Assembly (NCBI RefSeq): GCF_030732845.1
Contig: NZ_JASHKA010000005.1
Span: 269,271 to 333,270 of the forward strand
Length of the DNA: 64,000 nt
Reading direction: 5' to 3'
DNA from: Roseibium sp. MMSF_3544
Lineage (GTDB): Bacteria > Pseudomonadota > Alphaproteobacteria > Rhizobiales > Stappiaceae
Every line of letters starts with the position of its first letter. Position 1 is the stretch's first letter. The notes beneath the pieces were generated by a model that ran no database searches, had not been told where the DNA came from, and worked only from the letters and a program-made list of their open reading frames with translations. Shown here in pieces: positions 37,002-45,396 of the stretch. Position numbers and translations under genes: made by a program.

Positions 37002-37016
37002 GCAAGCGGTGTGCCA
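37002..37016 (-). promoter_or_regulatory. Sigma-54 (RpoN) -24/-12 promoter of the guanidine operon
   Basis: TGGCACACCGCTTGC on the minus strand matches the RpoN consensus TGGCAC-N5-TTGC, with the invariant GG and GC at the right distance. Counting from the -12 C puts transcription start at about 36990, which is the first base pair of the riboswitch P1 stem. This agreement supports both calls. RpoN control would tie guanidine use to nitrogen limitation; an NtrC or other enhancer site was not identified. Confidence 0.8.
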
Positions 37017-37162
37017 GTTTTTCGGATGGTGGAATTACGTGTTTTAAATTAGTGAGTTAGAGGAGAGGCGCGCTTAGGCGTTCTTCGTTGCAAGGAACGC
37101 CAGACTGACAATTGGTTAAAAAACAGGCAGGGGTGGGTAGAAATCGGTCAGTGGTTTTGCCT

Positions 37163-38326
37163 CTAGTCATCGGCTAGGTAATTTGCGCCGAAGCTCATGA
37201 GCAATCTTATAAACTGGGTGCGGGTTGAACAGCCAGTCTTGGTCAGGATCGCGTTGACCTGGTTGCGGATTGTGGCAACAGCCCGGTTGTTTTGCTCCGC
37301 GATTTGGGTGTTTGTCTGCCCCTCTGCCAGTTGGAGCACAAGTGCCGTTTCGGCCTGTGTGAGACCAAAGATTTTCTGAACCGGGTAGGGGTCGAGACTG
37401 ACGGGTTTTGTCGTATCGAGACTGTGCAGCACATATCCGGCGAATTCACCGGAACCGATCTCTTCGGCCTTGTTCAGATGCTGCAACTCGATACAGAGAT
37501 GCTCACCGTTCCGGTTGGAAATCACTTCCTTCCGGGGTCTGGCGCCGAACTGGCCGTGATTTTGGACGTCTGATTTCAGTTCCTCAAACCGTTTCTGATC
37601 GGCGTCTCGACTGAATTGCAATGCGCCGCCAGGGGCTTTGACGAAGACACCGGTGTCCTTTCGCTGGCGCCTGAATTCTTCGTTTTCCTGAACAATCCGG
37701 CCCTTGGCATCGAGGACGCAAATCCCGAGGGCAAGTCTGTCCATCGCAGCCATAAGCTGAAGCCTGTGTGTGGCAAGATGCTGCGTTGGCCGGCTGAGAT
37801 CGATGGCTTTTGCAAGATGTGGCAGCACCTTGTTGAGAACGGACAGTTCTTCGGCAAGCGCCGGACCGCGACCATCCGGATACTGGAGGGTGAATTGCCC
37901 GACATTGAGATTGTCCTTGTTCAGGAACGCAATCACCCGATGCCTGAGACCAATCTCCATAAGCGACCGGACATTGGGACGAGACAGGAACTCGTCATAG
38001 TCATCATAGACGGGCTCGTCGCTGAGTGCTTCGATATCGTCCTTCATCGATATGATCGACTTGGCAACGGAACGATCAGCTATTTCCTGCTGCAGGTTGT
38101 CGTGGACGTAATCGTCCATAGCCCTTTCAGAAAACGACCCGCACATGTGAGTGATCAGAAAGGGTCTTTTGGGCAGGTTTTCGGCGTATTCGAAAATCGA
38201 GCAACTTCTCGCGCCGGCAATTTCGGCGCAGCGGTCGAGAACATCGGGCCAAAGCGACGGATCGAAAGCCGCGTCATACATGGAGAAAACCAGATCATCG
38301 GCGTGCCGATCTCGCCTTGCCGTCAT
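37163..38326 (-). CDS. LuxR-type helix-turn-helix regulator with PAS-like N-terminus
   Basis: 387 residues. The C-terminal LuxR HTH reads FGLTQAETALVLQLAEGQTNTQIAEQNNRAVATIRNQVNAILTKTGCSTRTQFIRLL (about 325-380). The first 200 residues form a sensor-like region (MYDAAFDPSLWPDVLDRCAEIAG) and residues 205-320 resemble a PAS fold (DRLALGICVLDAKGRIVQENEEFRR). The ATG at 38326 is preceded by GGGAGG. It lies upstream of the guanidine operon on the same strand but its regulatory target is not evident; there is no receiver domain, so it is not a standard response regulator. Confidence 0.88.
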   Translation of the reverse strand: MTARRDRHADDLVFSMYDAAFDPSLWPDVLDRCAEIAGARSCSIFEYAENLPKRPFLITHMCGSFSERAMDDYVHDNLQQEIADRSVAKSIISMKDDIEALSDEPVYDDYDEFLSRPNVRSLMEIGLRHRVIAFLNKDNLNVGQFTLQYPDGRGPALAEELSVLNKVLPHLAKAIDLSRPTQHLATHRLQLMAAMDRLALGICVLDAKGRIVQENEEFRRQRKDTGVFVKAPGGALQFSRDADQKRFEELKSDVQNHGQFGARPRKEVISNRNGEHLCIELQHLNKAEEIGSGEFAGYVLHSLDTTKPVSLDPYPVQKIFGLTQAETALVLQLAEGQTNTQIAEQNNRAVATIRNQVNAILTKTGCSTRTQFIRLLMSFGANYLADD

Positions 38327-38547
38327 TGCGTTCGGAACCTCCCGAAATAATGTGTCCTGACCCTAAGTATCATAAATTGGAAAAACGGTTGTTTTGCAAC
38401 CGCTTCGGCTTGAATGTGCCTTAGGCACCGAGGTTTAGGATTCAAGATTATCGCAAGAACCCGCAGCCTGAAGGGCAAAGCCCTACAAGGCAGCACGAAA
38501 GGGAACGCACTAAGGAACGACTGAACCTAGTCTTGTGGAGCCTGACG

Positions 38548-38862
38548 TCACGCCGATATCTCAGCCTCGATCAGTTTTCCCAATCGCGGCATGAGTTCAA
38601 GTATCCAGTCGGCCTGCCGATTGCCGTGAATTGAAAGCCAAAGGCGTGAAGGTTTGGCGACCTCGTCGCGCGCCCACCAGGTCACCTCCAGGACGCCGCG
38701 CTCGTCGCGCCTCTTGAAGTGCCAGTGCACGCAGCCAGGATACTTTTTCAAAGTGGTCTTAAGCGTGGCATCGAGCGCTTCCTTGGCGCAGACATTTTCG
38801 ACGGCACGCATGACCGCATCAGGATCCACAGACGCAGGTAAATCGATCTCAAAATCTTGCAT
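38548..38862 (-). CDS. Conserved-looking hypothetical protein
   Basis: 104 residues from ATG 38862 (a GTG one codon upstream is also possible). It begins MQDFEIDLPASVDPDAVMRAVENVCAKEALDATLKTTLKKYPGCVHWHFKRRDERGVLEVTWW and ends LMPRLGKLIEAEISA. It is soluble, of mixed charge, and rich in tryptophan, with base composition like neighbouring chromosomal genes. I do not recognise a family. It stands alone between the LuxR gene and the TRAP operon. Confidence 0.6.
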   Translation of the reverse strand: MQDFEIDLPASVDPDAVMRAVENVCAKEALDATLKTTLKKYPGCVHWHFKRRDERGVLEVTWWARDEVAKPSRLWLSIHGNRQADWILELMPRLGKLIEAEISA

Positions 38863-39036
38863 CACGTCGCACGCCTAAGGGACAGGGCAGGAGCAATAAA
38901 GCCAGCTTGAAAACAGAGCTTAAAGGTCCGAGCGTCGGTGATTTGTTCTGGAAACGCTATTGTTTATCGAAAACAGTCGCGTGTGTTCTCCTGAATCCCA
39001 CGCGACGAACACGCTTCAAGGTCTGCGCATTCTTTC

Positions 39037-40293
39037 TCAGCGGAAGACCATTCCGGGGAAAACGCTGAGCAAGACCACCACCAGGGCCGCAACGCCGACA
39101 AAAGGGAGTGCGGACTTGAAGATCGCACCGGCCTTCACGTTGGAGACGGTCGCGGCAACATAAAGCGCGACACCAACCGGAGGTGTCACCAGTCCGAGTG
39201 TCAGGTTCAGACACAGAACGACGCCCAGATGATAGGGATCGATTCCATATACGGATGTTGCTACCGGCAGAATGATCGGCACGACCATGATCAGGGCCGG
39301 AATGCCGTCGATGATCATGCCCACCGCCAGCATGATCACGTTGACCAGCAGCAGGAACAGGATCGGGTTCTCGGCAACGGTGACCACCCATTCGGCAAGG
39401 CTTTGAGGTATCTGCCCGTAAATCAGAATCCAGCTGAAGACGTTTGCCGTTGCCACCATGAAGAGCACAAGCGCCGCGTTGGAGCCGGCCGTCAGCAGCA
39501 TTTTCGGGATTTCCCGGTCCGAGAGTTCGCGCGTCAAGAACTTGCCGATCAGATAGGCCATGACTGCAGCGATGGCCGCGGATTCAGTTGGGGTGGCAAT
39601 GCCGAACAAGATACTCCCGATGATCGAAACGGGAATGACCAGCGTCAGCAATCCGTCGCGAAGCAATCCGATCCGTTCTTGCTTAGATAACGGCGGAGCG
39701 ACAGGGAACGGGCTAACCAGACCGATCAGAAAAATCACCACCATGAAGCCGGCGGCCATCAGCAGACCCGGGACGATACCCGCAATGAAGAGATCGCCGA
39801 TCGAAATCTGGGCGAGCACACCATAAACCACGAACATCATGGAGGGCGGGATGATCGGGGACAGCAATCCCGCCGATGTTGTGGTCGCAACCGCAAAGGT
39901 TTTCCGGTATCCGGCCCTTTCCATTTCCGGAACCATGACTTTCGACATGATGGAGATCTGCGCGGTGGCCGATCCCAGGATTGATGCCATCATCATGTTG
40001 GCGAGAATGTTCACATAGACCAATCCGCCTTTCATTGTTCCGACAACCGCCCGCGCCATCCCGATCAGACGGCTGGTGATGCCGCCGCCATTCATCATCT
40101 CACCGACCATCATGAACAGCGGGATCGCCAGCAGACCGTATTTTCCGATGCCGGACTGCAATTGAAGCGCATAGGAGCCGATGAGAGCCACGTTTCCGGT
40201 GTCCAGCACATAGACAATGGCCGAGACCGCGAGAACGATGCCGATAGGTGCTCCGATGAAAAGCAGAACCACAAACACAAAAGCAGTGATCAT
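39037..40293 (-). CDS. TRAP transporter large permease (DctM family)
   Basis: 418 residues with about twelve hydrophobic spans. Characteristic DctM blocks: MITAFVFVVLLFIGAPIGIVLAVSA, AIPLFMMVGEMMNGGGITSRLIGMARAVVG, ASILGSATAQISIMSKVMVPEMERAGY, LSPIIPPSMMFVVYG and LTLGLVTPPVGVALYVAATV. It uses ion gradients to import the ligand delivered by the DctP protein. Its start overlaps the DctQ stop by four bases. Last gene of the eight-gene operon starting at 46895. Confidence 0.95.
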   Translation of the reverse strand: MITAFVFVVLLFIGAPIGIVLAVSAIVYVLDTGNVALIGSYALQLQSGIGKYGLLAIPLFMMVGEMMNGGGITSRLIGMARAVVGTMKGGLVYVNILANMMMASILGSATAQISIMSKVMVPEMERAGYRKTFAVATTTSAGLLSPIIPPSMMFVVYGVLAQISIGDLFIAGIVPGLLMAAGFMVVIFLIGLVSPFPVAPPLSKQERIGLLRDGLLTLVIPVSIIGSILFGIATPTESAAIAAVMAYLIGKFLTRELSDREIPKMLLTAGSNAALVLFMVATANVFSWILIYGQIPQSLAEWVVTVAENPILFLLLVNVIMLAVGMIIDGIPALIMVVPIILPVATSVYGIDPYHLGVVLCLNLTLGLVTPPVGVALYVAATVSNVKAGAIFKSALPFVGVAALVVVLLSVFPGMVFR

Positions 40294-40841
40294 GGCCGAA
40301 CCCCTTTTTCAGGAGGGCCGTGAAGGTCCTGAAGAAGGCACGCCGCGCTGTGGATCGTCAGCGTGATCGCAAAGACCGGCATGATCAGGAAGAACCACAA
40401 GCGGCGTACACCGATTGTGTTGGTCACTTCCTGGTAGACGCTGTTGAACGTGCTTTCGAAGAATGTTTGCAGGTCAAATCCGCTCCGCGCCAGAGTGAGA
40501 GGGTCGAACCAGACCCAGCTGGCATAGGCCAGAAACAGCGCGAAGCCAAGATTGACACACTGGACGGCAATAGACAGCCGGCGACGCATGGTTTTGGAGA
40601 CCGCATCTGTAAGAAGCGTCACCGAAAAATTTCGTCTTTGGGCAAACATCAGGCTGGAACCGACAAAGGCGAAGACAACCATCAGGTTGATTGCCAGCTC
40701 ATCGACCCAATACAAGGACCAGTTCACGGCTCGGCTTGTGACATTGAGTATCATCAGCAAGAGCACTGCGGCGACCAGCAACTTGAGAATGGCAGCCTCG
40801 ATTTTTGCAATCCAGTCCGATGTTTTCAGCAAAACATTCAT
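40290..40841 (-). CDS. TRAP transporter small permease (DctQ family)
   Basis: 183 residues from ATG 40841 with AGGGG upstream; a TTG at 40871 is less likely. Four hydrophobic spans, including IEAAILKLLVAAVLLLMILNVTSRAV and ELAINLMVVFAFVGSSLMFAQRRNFSVTLL, fit DctQ. It partners the DctM protein. Confidence 0.92.
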   Translation of the reverse strand: MNVLLKTSDWIAKIEAAILKLLVAAVLLLMILNVTSRAVNWSLYWVDELAINLMVVFAFVGSSLMFAQRRNFSVTLLTDAVSKTMRRRLSIAVQCVNLGFALFLAYASWVWFDPLTLARSGFDLQTFFESTFNSVYQEVTNTIGVRRLWFFLIMPVFAITLTIHSAACLLQDLHGPPEKGVRP

Positions 40842-40902
40842 CTGCGCCCCTGTCGGTTTGGCCTTGGGCAAAGCGCCCGCGCCGTGACGCGGGCGATCAC
40901 AT

Positions 40903-41892
40903 TTACTGCGTTAGCGCATTTGCTTCTGCCTGTAGGGCGGCGATGGAAGGCGCTTTGGGTTCCCAGATGGCTTTCCATTCGGGGATCGTGTCTCCGAAGA
41001 ATCCCGGCGCCGCATCGACGACATTTATCCCGGTTCCCTTGAGATCACCCAGCCATTTGGGCTCGTACTCGATGTATTGCGCAAAGAGCCAATCGATCTG
41101 CTCGGAGACGGACTGCGACAGCATCTGCTTTTCTTCGTCGCTCAAAGCCGCCCAGTACCGGCCGGACACCACCGCAACGACAGGGAACATCATCTGGCTG
41201 GTGATGGTGAGGTTGGGGGCCTGATCATAAAGCTTCAGCTTCCAGGCGAGCTCCAGGTCGATGTCCGCACCATCGACTTGTCCGTTGGCAAGAGCATCGA
41301 ACAGGCCGGGCAGGGGCACCGGCGTCGGGGCCACATTCATCAGTTCGTAGAAATCGCGGAGCGGCGCAAATGGTGTGATGCGATATTTTCGCCCGGCAAG
41401 GTCTGCCGACGTCAGGCCCGGTTCACGCGAGATCAGGTGCCGCATGCCACCCAGACCGAAGCCGAGCCCTTTCATGCCAAGCTTGGTGTATTGGTCGAGC
41501 ATCCCAGTTGCCGTCGGTCCGGTCAACAATTTCGACGCCTGGCTCACATTCTGCACCAGATAGGGCGTGAACAGAGCCGCCATGTCGTCAATGCGGTTGG
41601 AAAATTCGGCAACAGTCAGGAACCCCATGTCGAGGCCACCGGACTGGATCTGCTGGATCATGGTTGCCTCGTTGCCCAGCTGGCCGGACGGGAAGACCTG
41701 GGTTTCGATCTTGCCGCCGCTCTTTTCCGCAAGAGACGTACCGACACGGTCCATTGTCTGGGTCCAGAAGTGACTGGCCGGCGTGATCGTTCCGATCCGG
41801 AGTGTTTTTTCAGCAGCGGCTCGCGCAAGTCCCGGTGCGGCCAGCATGGCAGCAGCAAGAGACGTTGTTTTCAAAAAATTGCGGCGGTTCAT
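40903..41892 (-). CDS. TRAP transporter substrate-binding protein (DctP family)
   Basis: 329 residues with a twin-arginine-type signal MNRRNFLKTTSLAAAMLAAPGLARAA. The DctP core has LRIGTITPASHFWTQTMDRVGTSLAEKSGGKIETQVFPSGQLGNEATMIQQIQSGGLDMGF and, mid-protein, DLAGRKYRITPFAPLRDFYELMNVAPTPVPLPGLFDALANGQVDGADID. The conserved ligand-carboxylate arginine block is visible (RKYRI). TRAP ligands are mostly organic acids; the exact one is unknown. Confidence 0.93.
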   Translation of the reverse strand: MNRRNFLKTTSLAAAMLAAPGLARAAAEKTLRIGTITPASHFWTQTMDRVGTSLAEKSGGKIETQVFPSGQLGNEATMIQQIQSGGLDMGFLTVAEFSNRIDDMAALFTPYLVQNVSQASKLLTGPTATGMLDQYTKLGMKGLGFGLGGMRHLISREPGLTSADLAGRKYRITPFAPLRDFYELMNVAPTPVPLPGLFDALANGQVDGADIDLELAWKLKLYDQAPNLTITSQMMFPVVAVVSGRYWAALSDEEKQMLSQSVSEQIDWLFAQYIEYEPKWLGDLKGTGINVVDAAPGFFGDTIPEWKAIWEPKAPSIAALQAEANALTQ

Positions 41893-41921
41893 TTGTTTCC
41901 TCCCCGTTGGTTTGGTCTTGA

Positions 41922-42674
41922 TCAGTGAAAATACGCCCCACCGTCCACGACCAGCGTCTGACCGGTCATGAAGGCTGCGTCCTGCGAAGCGAGAAACGCC
42001 ACGGCACCGACGACGTCTTCGGGCTGTTGGTCACGCGCGATGACGCGTGCCTTTTGCGAAATATCCTGGAGCTTCTCGATCTGGTGCGGATTGGCCTTGA
42101 CGCCGTCGGACATCGTGAAACCGGGTGCAACGCCGTTGACGCGAATACCTGAGGCTCCCAATTCCTTGGCCAAGGCCTTCGTCATGGCATTGATGGCACC
42201 CTTGCTGGCAACGTAATGCAGCAGGTAGGGAACACCCTTGAACGGTGTGCCCGACGACATGTTCACGATCGACCCGGCACCTTGCGCCTGCATGGCCGGC
42301 AAGACAGCGGCCGTGGCAAAGGCCTGACCCATCACGTTGACATTGAGAACGCGTTGCCATTCTTCGGGTGAAATGTCGCTGAAATCCGTCAGTTTGAGCG
42401 TGGAATAAAGACCGGCATTGTTCACCAGAGTATCGATGCGATCGAAGGCATCCAACGCTTCGGTAGCCATTTTCTCGCAGGACGCCGGGTCGGAGATGTC
42501 GCAGAAGACCCCGATCGCCGGAGCGCCCGTCGCCGAAATCTCCGCAGCCGCTTCGGCCGCGCCAGAAACATCGGCAATCACAACGGCGGCACCGTCCCTT
42601 GCAAAGCGATCCGCAATGGCGCGGCCAATCCCCATGGCCCCGCCGGTCACGATGACTACATGTCTTTGGTCCAT
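41922..42674 (-). CDS. Short-chain dehydrogenase/reductase (SDR)
   Basis: 250 residues from ATG 42674; the longer frame to 42737 overlaps the neighbour. Cofactor motif TGGAMGIGRA, then DVSG with an aspartate favouring NAD, NNAG, catalytic serine in IVNMSS and YxxxK as YVASK. The end GQTLVVDGGAYF is standard for classical SDRs. It lies between the ThDP enzyme and DctP genes and probably oxidises or reduces an intermediate of the imported compound. Confidence 0.93.
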   Translation of the reverse strand: MDQRHVVIVTGGAMGIGRAIADRFARDGAAVVIADVSGAAEAAAEISATGAPAIGVFCDISDPASCEKMATEALDAFDRIDTLVNNAGLYSTLKLTDFSDISPEEWQRVLNVNVMGQAFATAAVLPAMQAQGAGSIVNMSSGTPFKGVPYLLHYVASKGAINAMTKALAKELGASGIRVNGVAPGFTMSDGVKANPHQIEKLQDISQKARVIARDQQPEDVVGAVAFLASQDAAFMTGQTLVVDGGAYFH

Positions 42675-42702
42675 TGTTCTGTTCCCGTAGTTTCTGCGCC
42701 GC

Positions 42703-44397
42703 TTATCGGGCTTGCGCACTGCGCCGCAGGTCTTCAATCGTCTGTGTCGGAGTAATCAGTTCCGGGTCCACTTGAAGCTCAATCAAGCTTGGACCGGGAT
42801 AGGAACAAGAGCGCTCCCACGCCGCGGCGAACTGTTCGGTCCGGGTAACGGTCTCCCCGTGACACCCATAAGATTTCGCGAGCATTGCAAAGTCGGGGTT
42901 CACCAGATCCGTTGCGCTGACGCGGCCGGGATAGTTTCGTTCCTGGTGCATCCGGATCGTGCCGTACATGCCGTTGTTCACGACGATAACATTCAAATTA
43001 GCCCGGTACTTCACAGCCGTTGCCAGCTCTTGTCCGTGCATCAGGAAACATCCGTCGCCTGCAAAACAGACAACCGTGCGGTCCGGATGGACACGGGCTG
43101 CTGCAACGGCGGCCGGCAGTCCGTACCCCATGGACCCGGAAATCGGCGCGAGCTGCGTCCGGTGTTGGCGATAGTGCAAAAACCGGTGAACCCATACGGT
43201 GTAGTTTCCGGCCCCATTGGTCACGATCGTGTCGGCTGGCAGGGTCGCTTTCAAATGCGCCATCACGTCCGCCATGGCCAGTTTTCCGCGTCCGTCCGGC
43301 AAGGTCGACCAGACCCGGTAATCGGCATTGCAAGCCGCGACATGGGCCTGCCGCTCGGACAAGCCATTTTCGGGAACGCCACGTTCTCGCAGAGCCTTGA
43401 CGGTTTCCGCTGCAGGCGCGGCAATACCGAGATCCGGTGCATAGACCCGCCCGATTTCGTCCGGGTCCGGATAGACGTGAATGAGTTTTTGCAAAGGTCC
43501 TGGAATATTGACCAGGCTGTAACCGCTGGACTCCATTTCGCTGAACCGGGTGCCCAGCAGGATCAGGACGTCTGCCGACCGGATGCTTTCGGCAAGCGCA
43601 GGATTGATACCGATGCCCGCGTCGCCCGCATAACAGGAATGCGTATTGTCGAAAAAGTCCTGGCACCTGAACGATGCGGCTACCGGGACCGCCCAGTCTG
43701 AAGCAAACGCCTCAAGATCGTTGCGCGCCTGTTCCGACCAGGCACCCCCGCCGACGACAATCATCGGCTTCGCAGCGCGCTCCAAAGTTTCTAAAACTGT
43801 CGTTAGGTCGGCATCAGTCGGCGCAGCCACAGCCGCGCGAGCCGCAGCAAGTTTTGGTTGGATCACATCCGTCGTTTCAACCAGCATGTCTTCCGGTAAC
43901 GCCAGAACGACCGGCCCAGGGCGACCTGACATCGCGACGTGAAACGCTCGCGAGACCATCTCGGAAACCCGCCCGGGACTGTCGATTTCCGCGACCCATT
44001 TGGCAACCTGACCGAACATTCTGCGGTAGTCGATTTCCTGAAAGGCCTCGCGTTCGCGCATATCGCGCGCCACTTGCCCGACAAACAGGATCATCGGTGT
44101 CGCGTCCTGTCGGGCGATGTGAAGCCCGGCCGACGCATTGGTCGCACCTGGTCCCCGGGTTACCATGCAGATGCCGGGACGACCCGTCAGTTTGCCATAG
44201 GCTTCCGCCATCATCGCCGCACCGCCTTCCTGGCGGCAAACGGTGACGTCGATCTGCGGAGCGTCGCTCAGTGCATCCAGCACGGCAAGATAGCTTTCGC
44301 CTGGGACCAGGAAACACTGGTCAACCTTTTGCTGAAGCAGGCATTCCACCAGAGTTTCGGCGCCGGAAAGGGCCTTGATGTGGAGCATCTCGTTCAC
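42703..44397 (-). CDS. Thiamine-diphosphate-dependent enzyme (acetolactate synthase/decarboxylase superfamily)
   Basis: 564 residues starting at GTG 44397, which overlaps the cupin stop (GTGA). The N-terminal half has the catalytic glutamate in VCRQEGGAAMMAEAYGKLTGRPG and TRGPGATNAS; the C-terminal half has the ThDP-binding GDGCFLMHGQELATAVKYRANLNVIVVNNGMYG. The family includes acetolactate synthase, benzoylformate decarboxylase and others; no FAD-specific feature or substrate signature allows a choice. With the SDR and aldehyde dehydrogenase nearby, decarboxylation of a 2-oxo acid to an aldehyde is a reasonable inference. Confidence 0.9.
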   Translation of the reverse strand: MNEMLHIKALSGAETLVECLLQQKVDQCFLVPGESYLAVLDALSDAPQIDVTVCRQEGGAAMMAEAYGKLTGRPGICMVTRGPGATNASAGLHIARQDATPMILFVGQVARDMREREAFQEIDYRRMFGQVAKWVAEIDSPGRVSEMVSRAFHVAMSGRPGPVVLALPEDMLVETTDVIQPKLAAARAAVAAPTDADLTTVLETLERAAKPMIVVGGGAWSEQARNDLEAFASDWAVPVAASFRCQDFFDNTHSCYAGDAGIGINPALAESIRSADVLILLGTRFSEMESSGYSLVNIPGPLQKLIHVYPDPDEIGRVYAPDLGIAAPAAETVKALRERGVPENGLSERQAHVAACNADYRVWSTLPDGRGKLAMADVMAHLKATLPADTIVTNGAGNYTVWVHRFLHYRQHRTQLAPISGSMGYGLPAAVAAARVHPDRTVVCFAGDGCFLMHGQELATAVKYRANLNVIVVNNGMYGTIRMHQERNYPGRVSATDLVNPDFAMLAKSYGCHGETVTRTEQFAAAWERSCSYPGPSLIELQVDPELITPTQTIEDLRRSAQAR

Positions 44398-45023
44398 AGC
44401 GACAGTCCTATTTCGCCGAAGTTGCGATACGTCTGGGATTTGGGTTTTGCGCGGTCTTCTTCGTTCTCGTAGTGGATCGAAGACTTGCCGCGCAGCGCAT
44501 CCGGAAGGACCATTGCGCGGATGAACCGGCTCTGGATTGTGTGGTCAGCCTGGGCAAAGACTGGCAGCGGACCGGCTTCAAACCAGGCACCACCGGGGCC
44601 GAACGATGTCGACATGCCGTCCGTGTCGATCCGGATGCCGCCTTCGCGCAGACAACGGATGCCCGGACCTTGATGGGTGTGAAGCATCGCTGTGCCCGAG
44701 GGAGGGAACGACACGCTGTCAAGCCGCAGGAAACTGCCGTCTCCCGCCAGATGCGCCGGGATCTCGCCGGACAGTTTTCTTGCCGAATTCTGGGGAGGTG
44801 TCTGGGGCGGCGTATCCGACAGGTCCCAGCGCCAGATCGAGGCGCCTTCAACACCGGCCACCAAAGTGACAGGTCCGTTGGCGACAAAGCCCTCGTCATA
44901 GGCATGCACCTTGCCGTCAACAGTCACTTCACCTGCGGTGACATAGATAGCACGGGCGATCGTTTCGCCGAATGCAACACGCTGACCGTCAGAAAGATTG
45001 TCCTCAAACAAATGCAGTTTCAT
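44394..45023 (-). CDS. Two-segment cupin-domain protein
   Basis: 209 residues. A first beta-barrel half lies around residues 15-70 (ARAIYVTAGEVTVDGKVHAYDEGFVANGPVTLVAG). A second around 95-185 has the metal-site-like FPPSGTAMLHTHQGPGIRCLREGGIRIDTDG with two histidines, and WFEAGPLPVFAQA. This resembles bicupins of unknown function in catabolic operons. Translationally coupled to the ThDP enzyme. It could be an isomerase, dioxygenase or binding protein. Confidence 0.75.
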   Translation of the reverse strand: MKLHLFEDNLSDGQRVAFGETIARAIYVTAGEVTVDGKVHAYDEGFVANGPVTLVAGVEGASIWRWDLSDTPPQTPPQNSARKLSGEIPAHLAGDGSFLRLDSVSFPPSGTAMLHTHQGPGIRCLREGGIRIDTDGMSTSFGPGGAWFEAGPLPVFAQADHTIQSRFIRAMVLPDALRGKSSIHYENEEDRAKPKSQTYRNFGEIGLSL

Positions 45024-45081
45024 TTGTGTTTTCCCTCGATCGCCAGTGTTCGCGTGACGAATGCGCAGCTGCCTGAACCGA

Positions 45082-45396
45082 TTACCGTGCCTGCATGAAC
45101 GGAGCAGGCAGCAGCAGCTTGTTTTCCTGGTGTCGGACCAGAGGTCTGATTTTCTTGACGTAATTCGTCCAGTCCGGGTCCTGGACCAGCGCGTTGCGGC
45201 GTGTTTGCCGATCCTCTAAATCGGCGTAGGACCACAAATGAACGATCTGGTTCTGGGGGCCGAATTCGACCTGGTAGTAGCCCAGAAGATTGCCAAGGAT
45301 CCGGGTTTGAACGGCAAGACCTTCAGCCTCGTAAAGCTTCAGATATTCCGGAACCTTGCCCACATGCAGCGTGTAGATGCGTTCTTCGACGATCAT
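45082..45396 (-). CDS. NIPSNAP-family protein
   Basis: 104 residues. The pattern MIVEERIYTLHVGKVPEYLKLYEAEGLAVQTRILGNLLGYYQVEFGPQNQIVHLWSYADLEDRQTRR is characteristic of NIPSNAP dimeric alpha/beta-barrel proteins. In bacteria they often occur in catabolic operons without a known reaction. Its start overlaps the dehydrogenase stop by four bases. Confidence 0.88.
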   Translation of the reverse strand: MIVEERIYTLHVGKVPEYLKLYEAEGLAVQTRILGNLLGYYQVEFGPQNQIVHLWSYADLEDRQTRRNALVQDPDWTNYVKKIRPLVRHQENKLLLPAPFMQAR

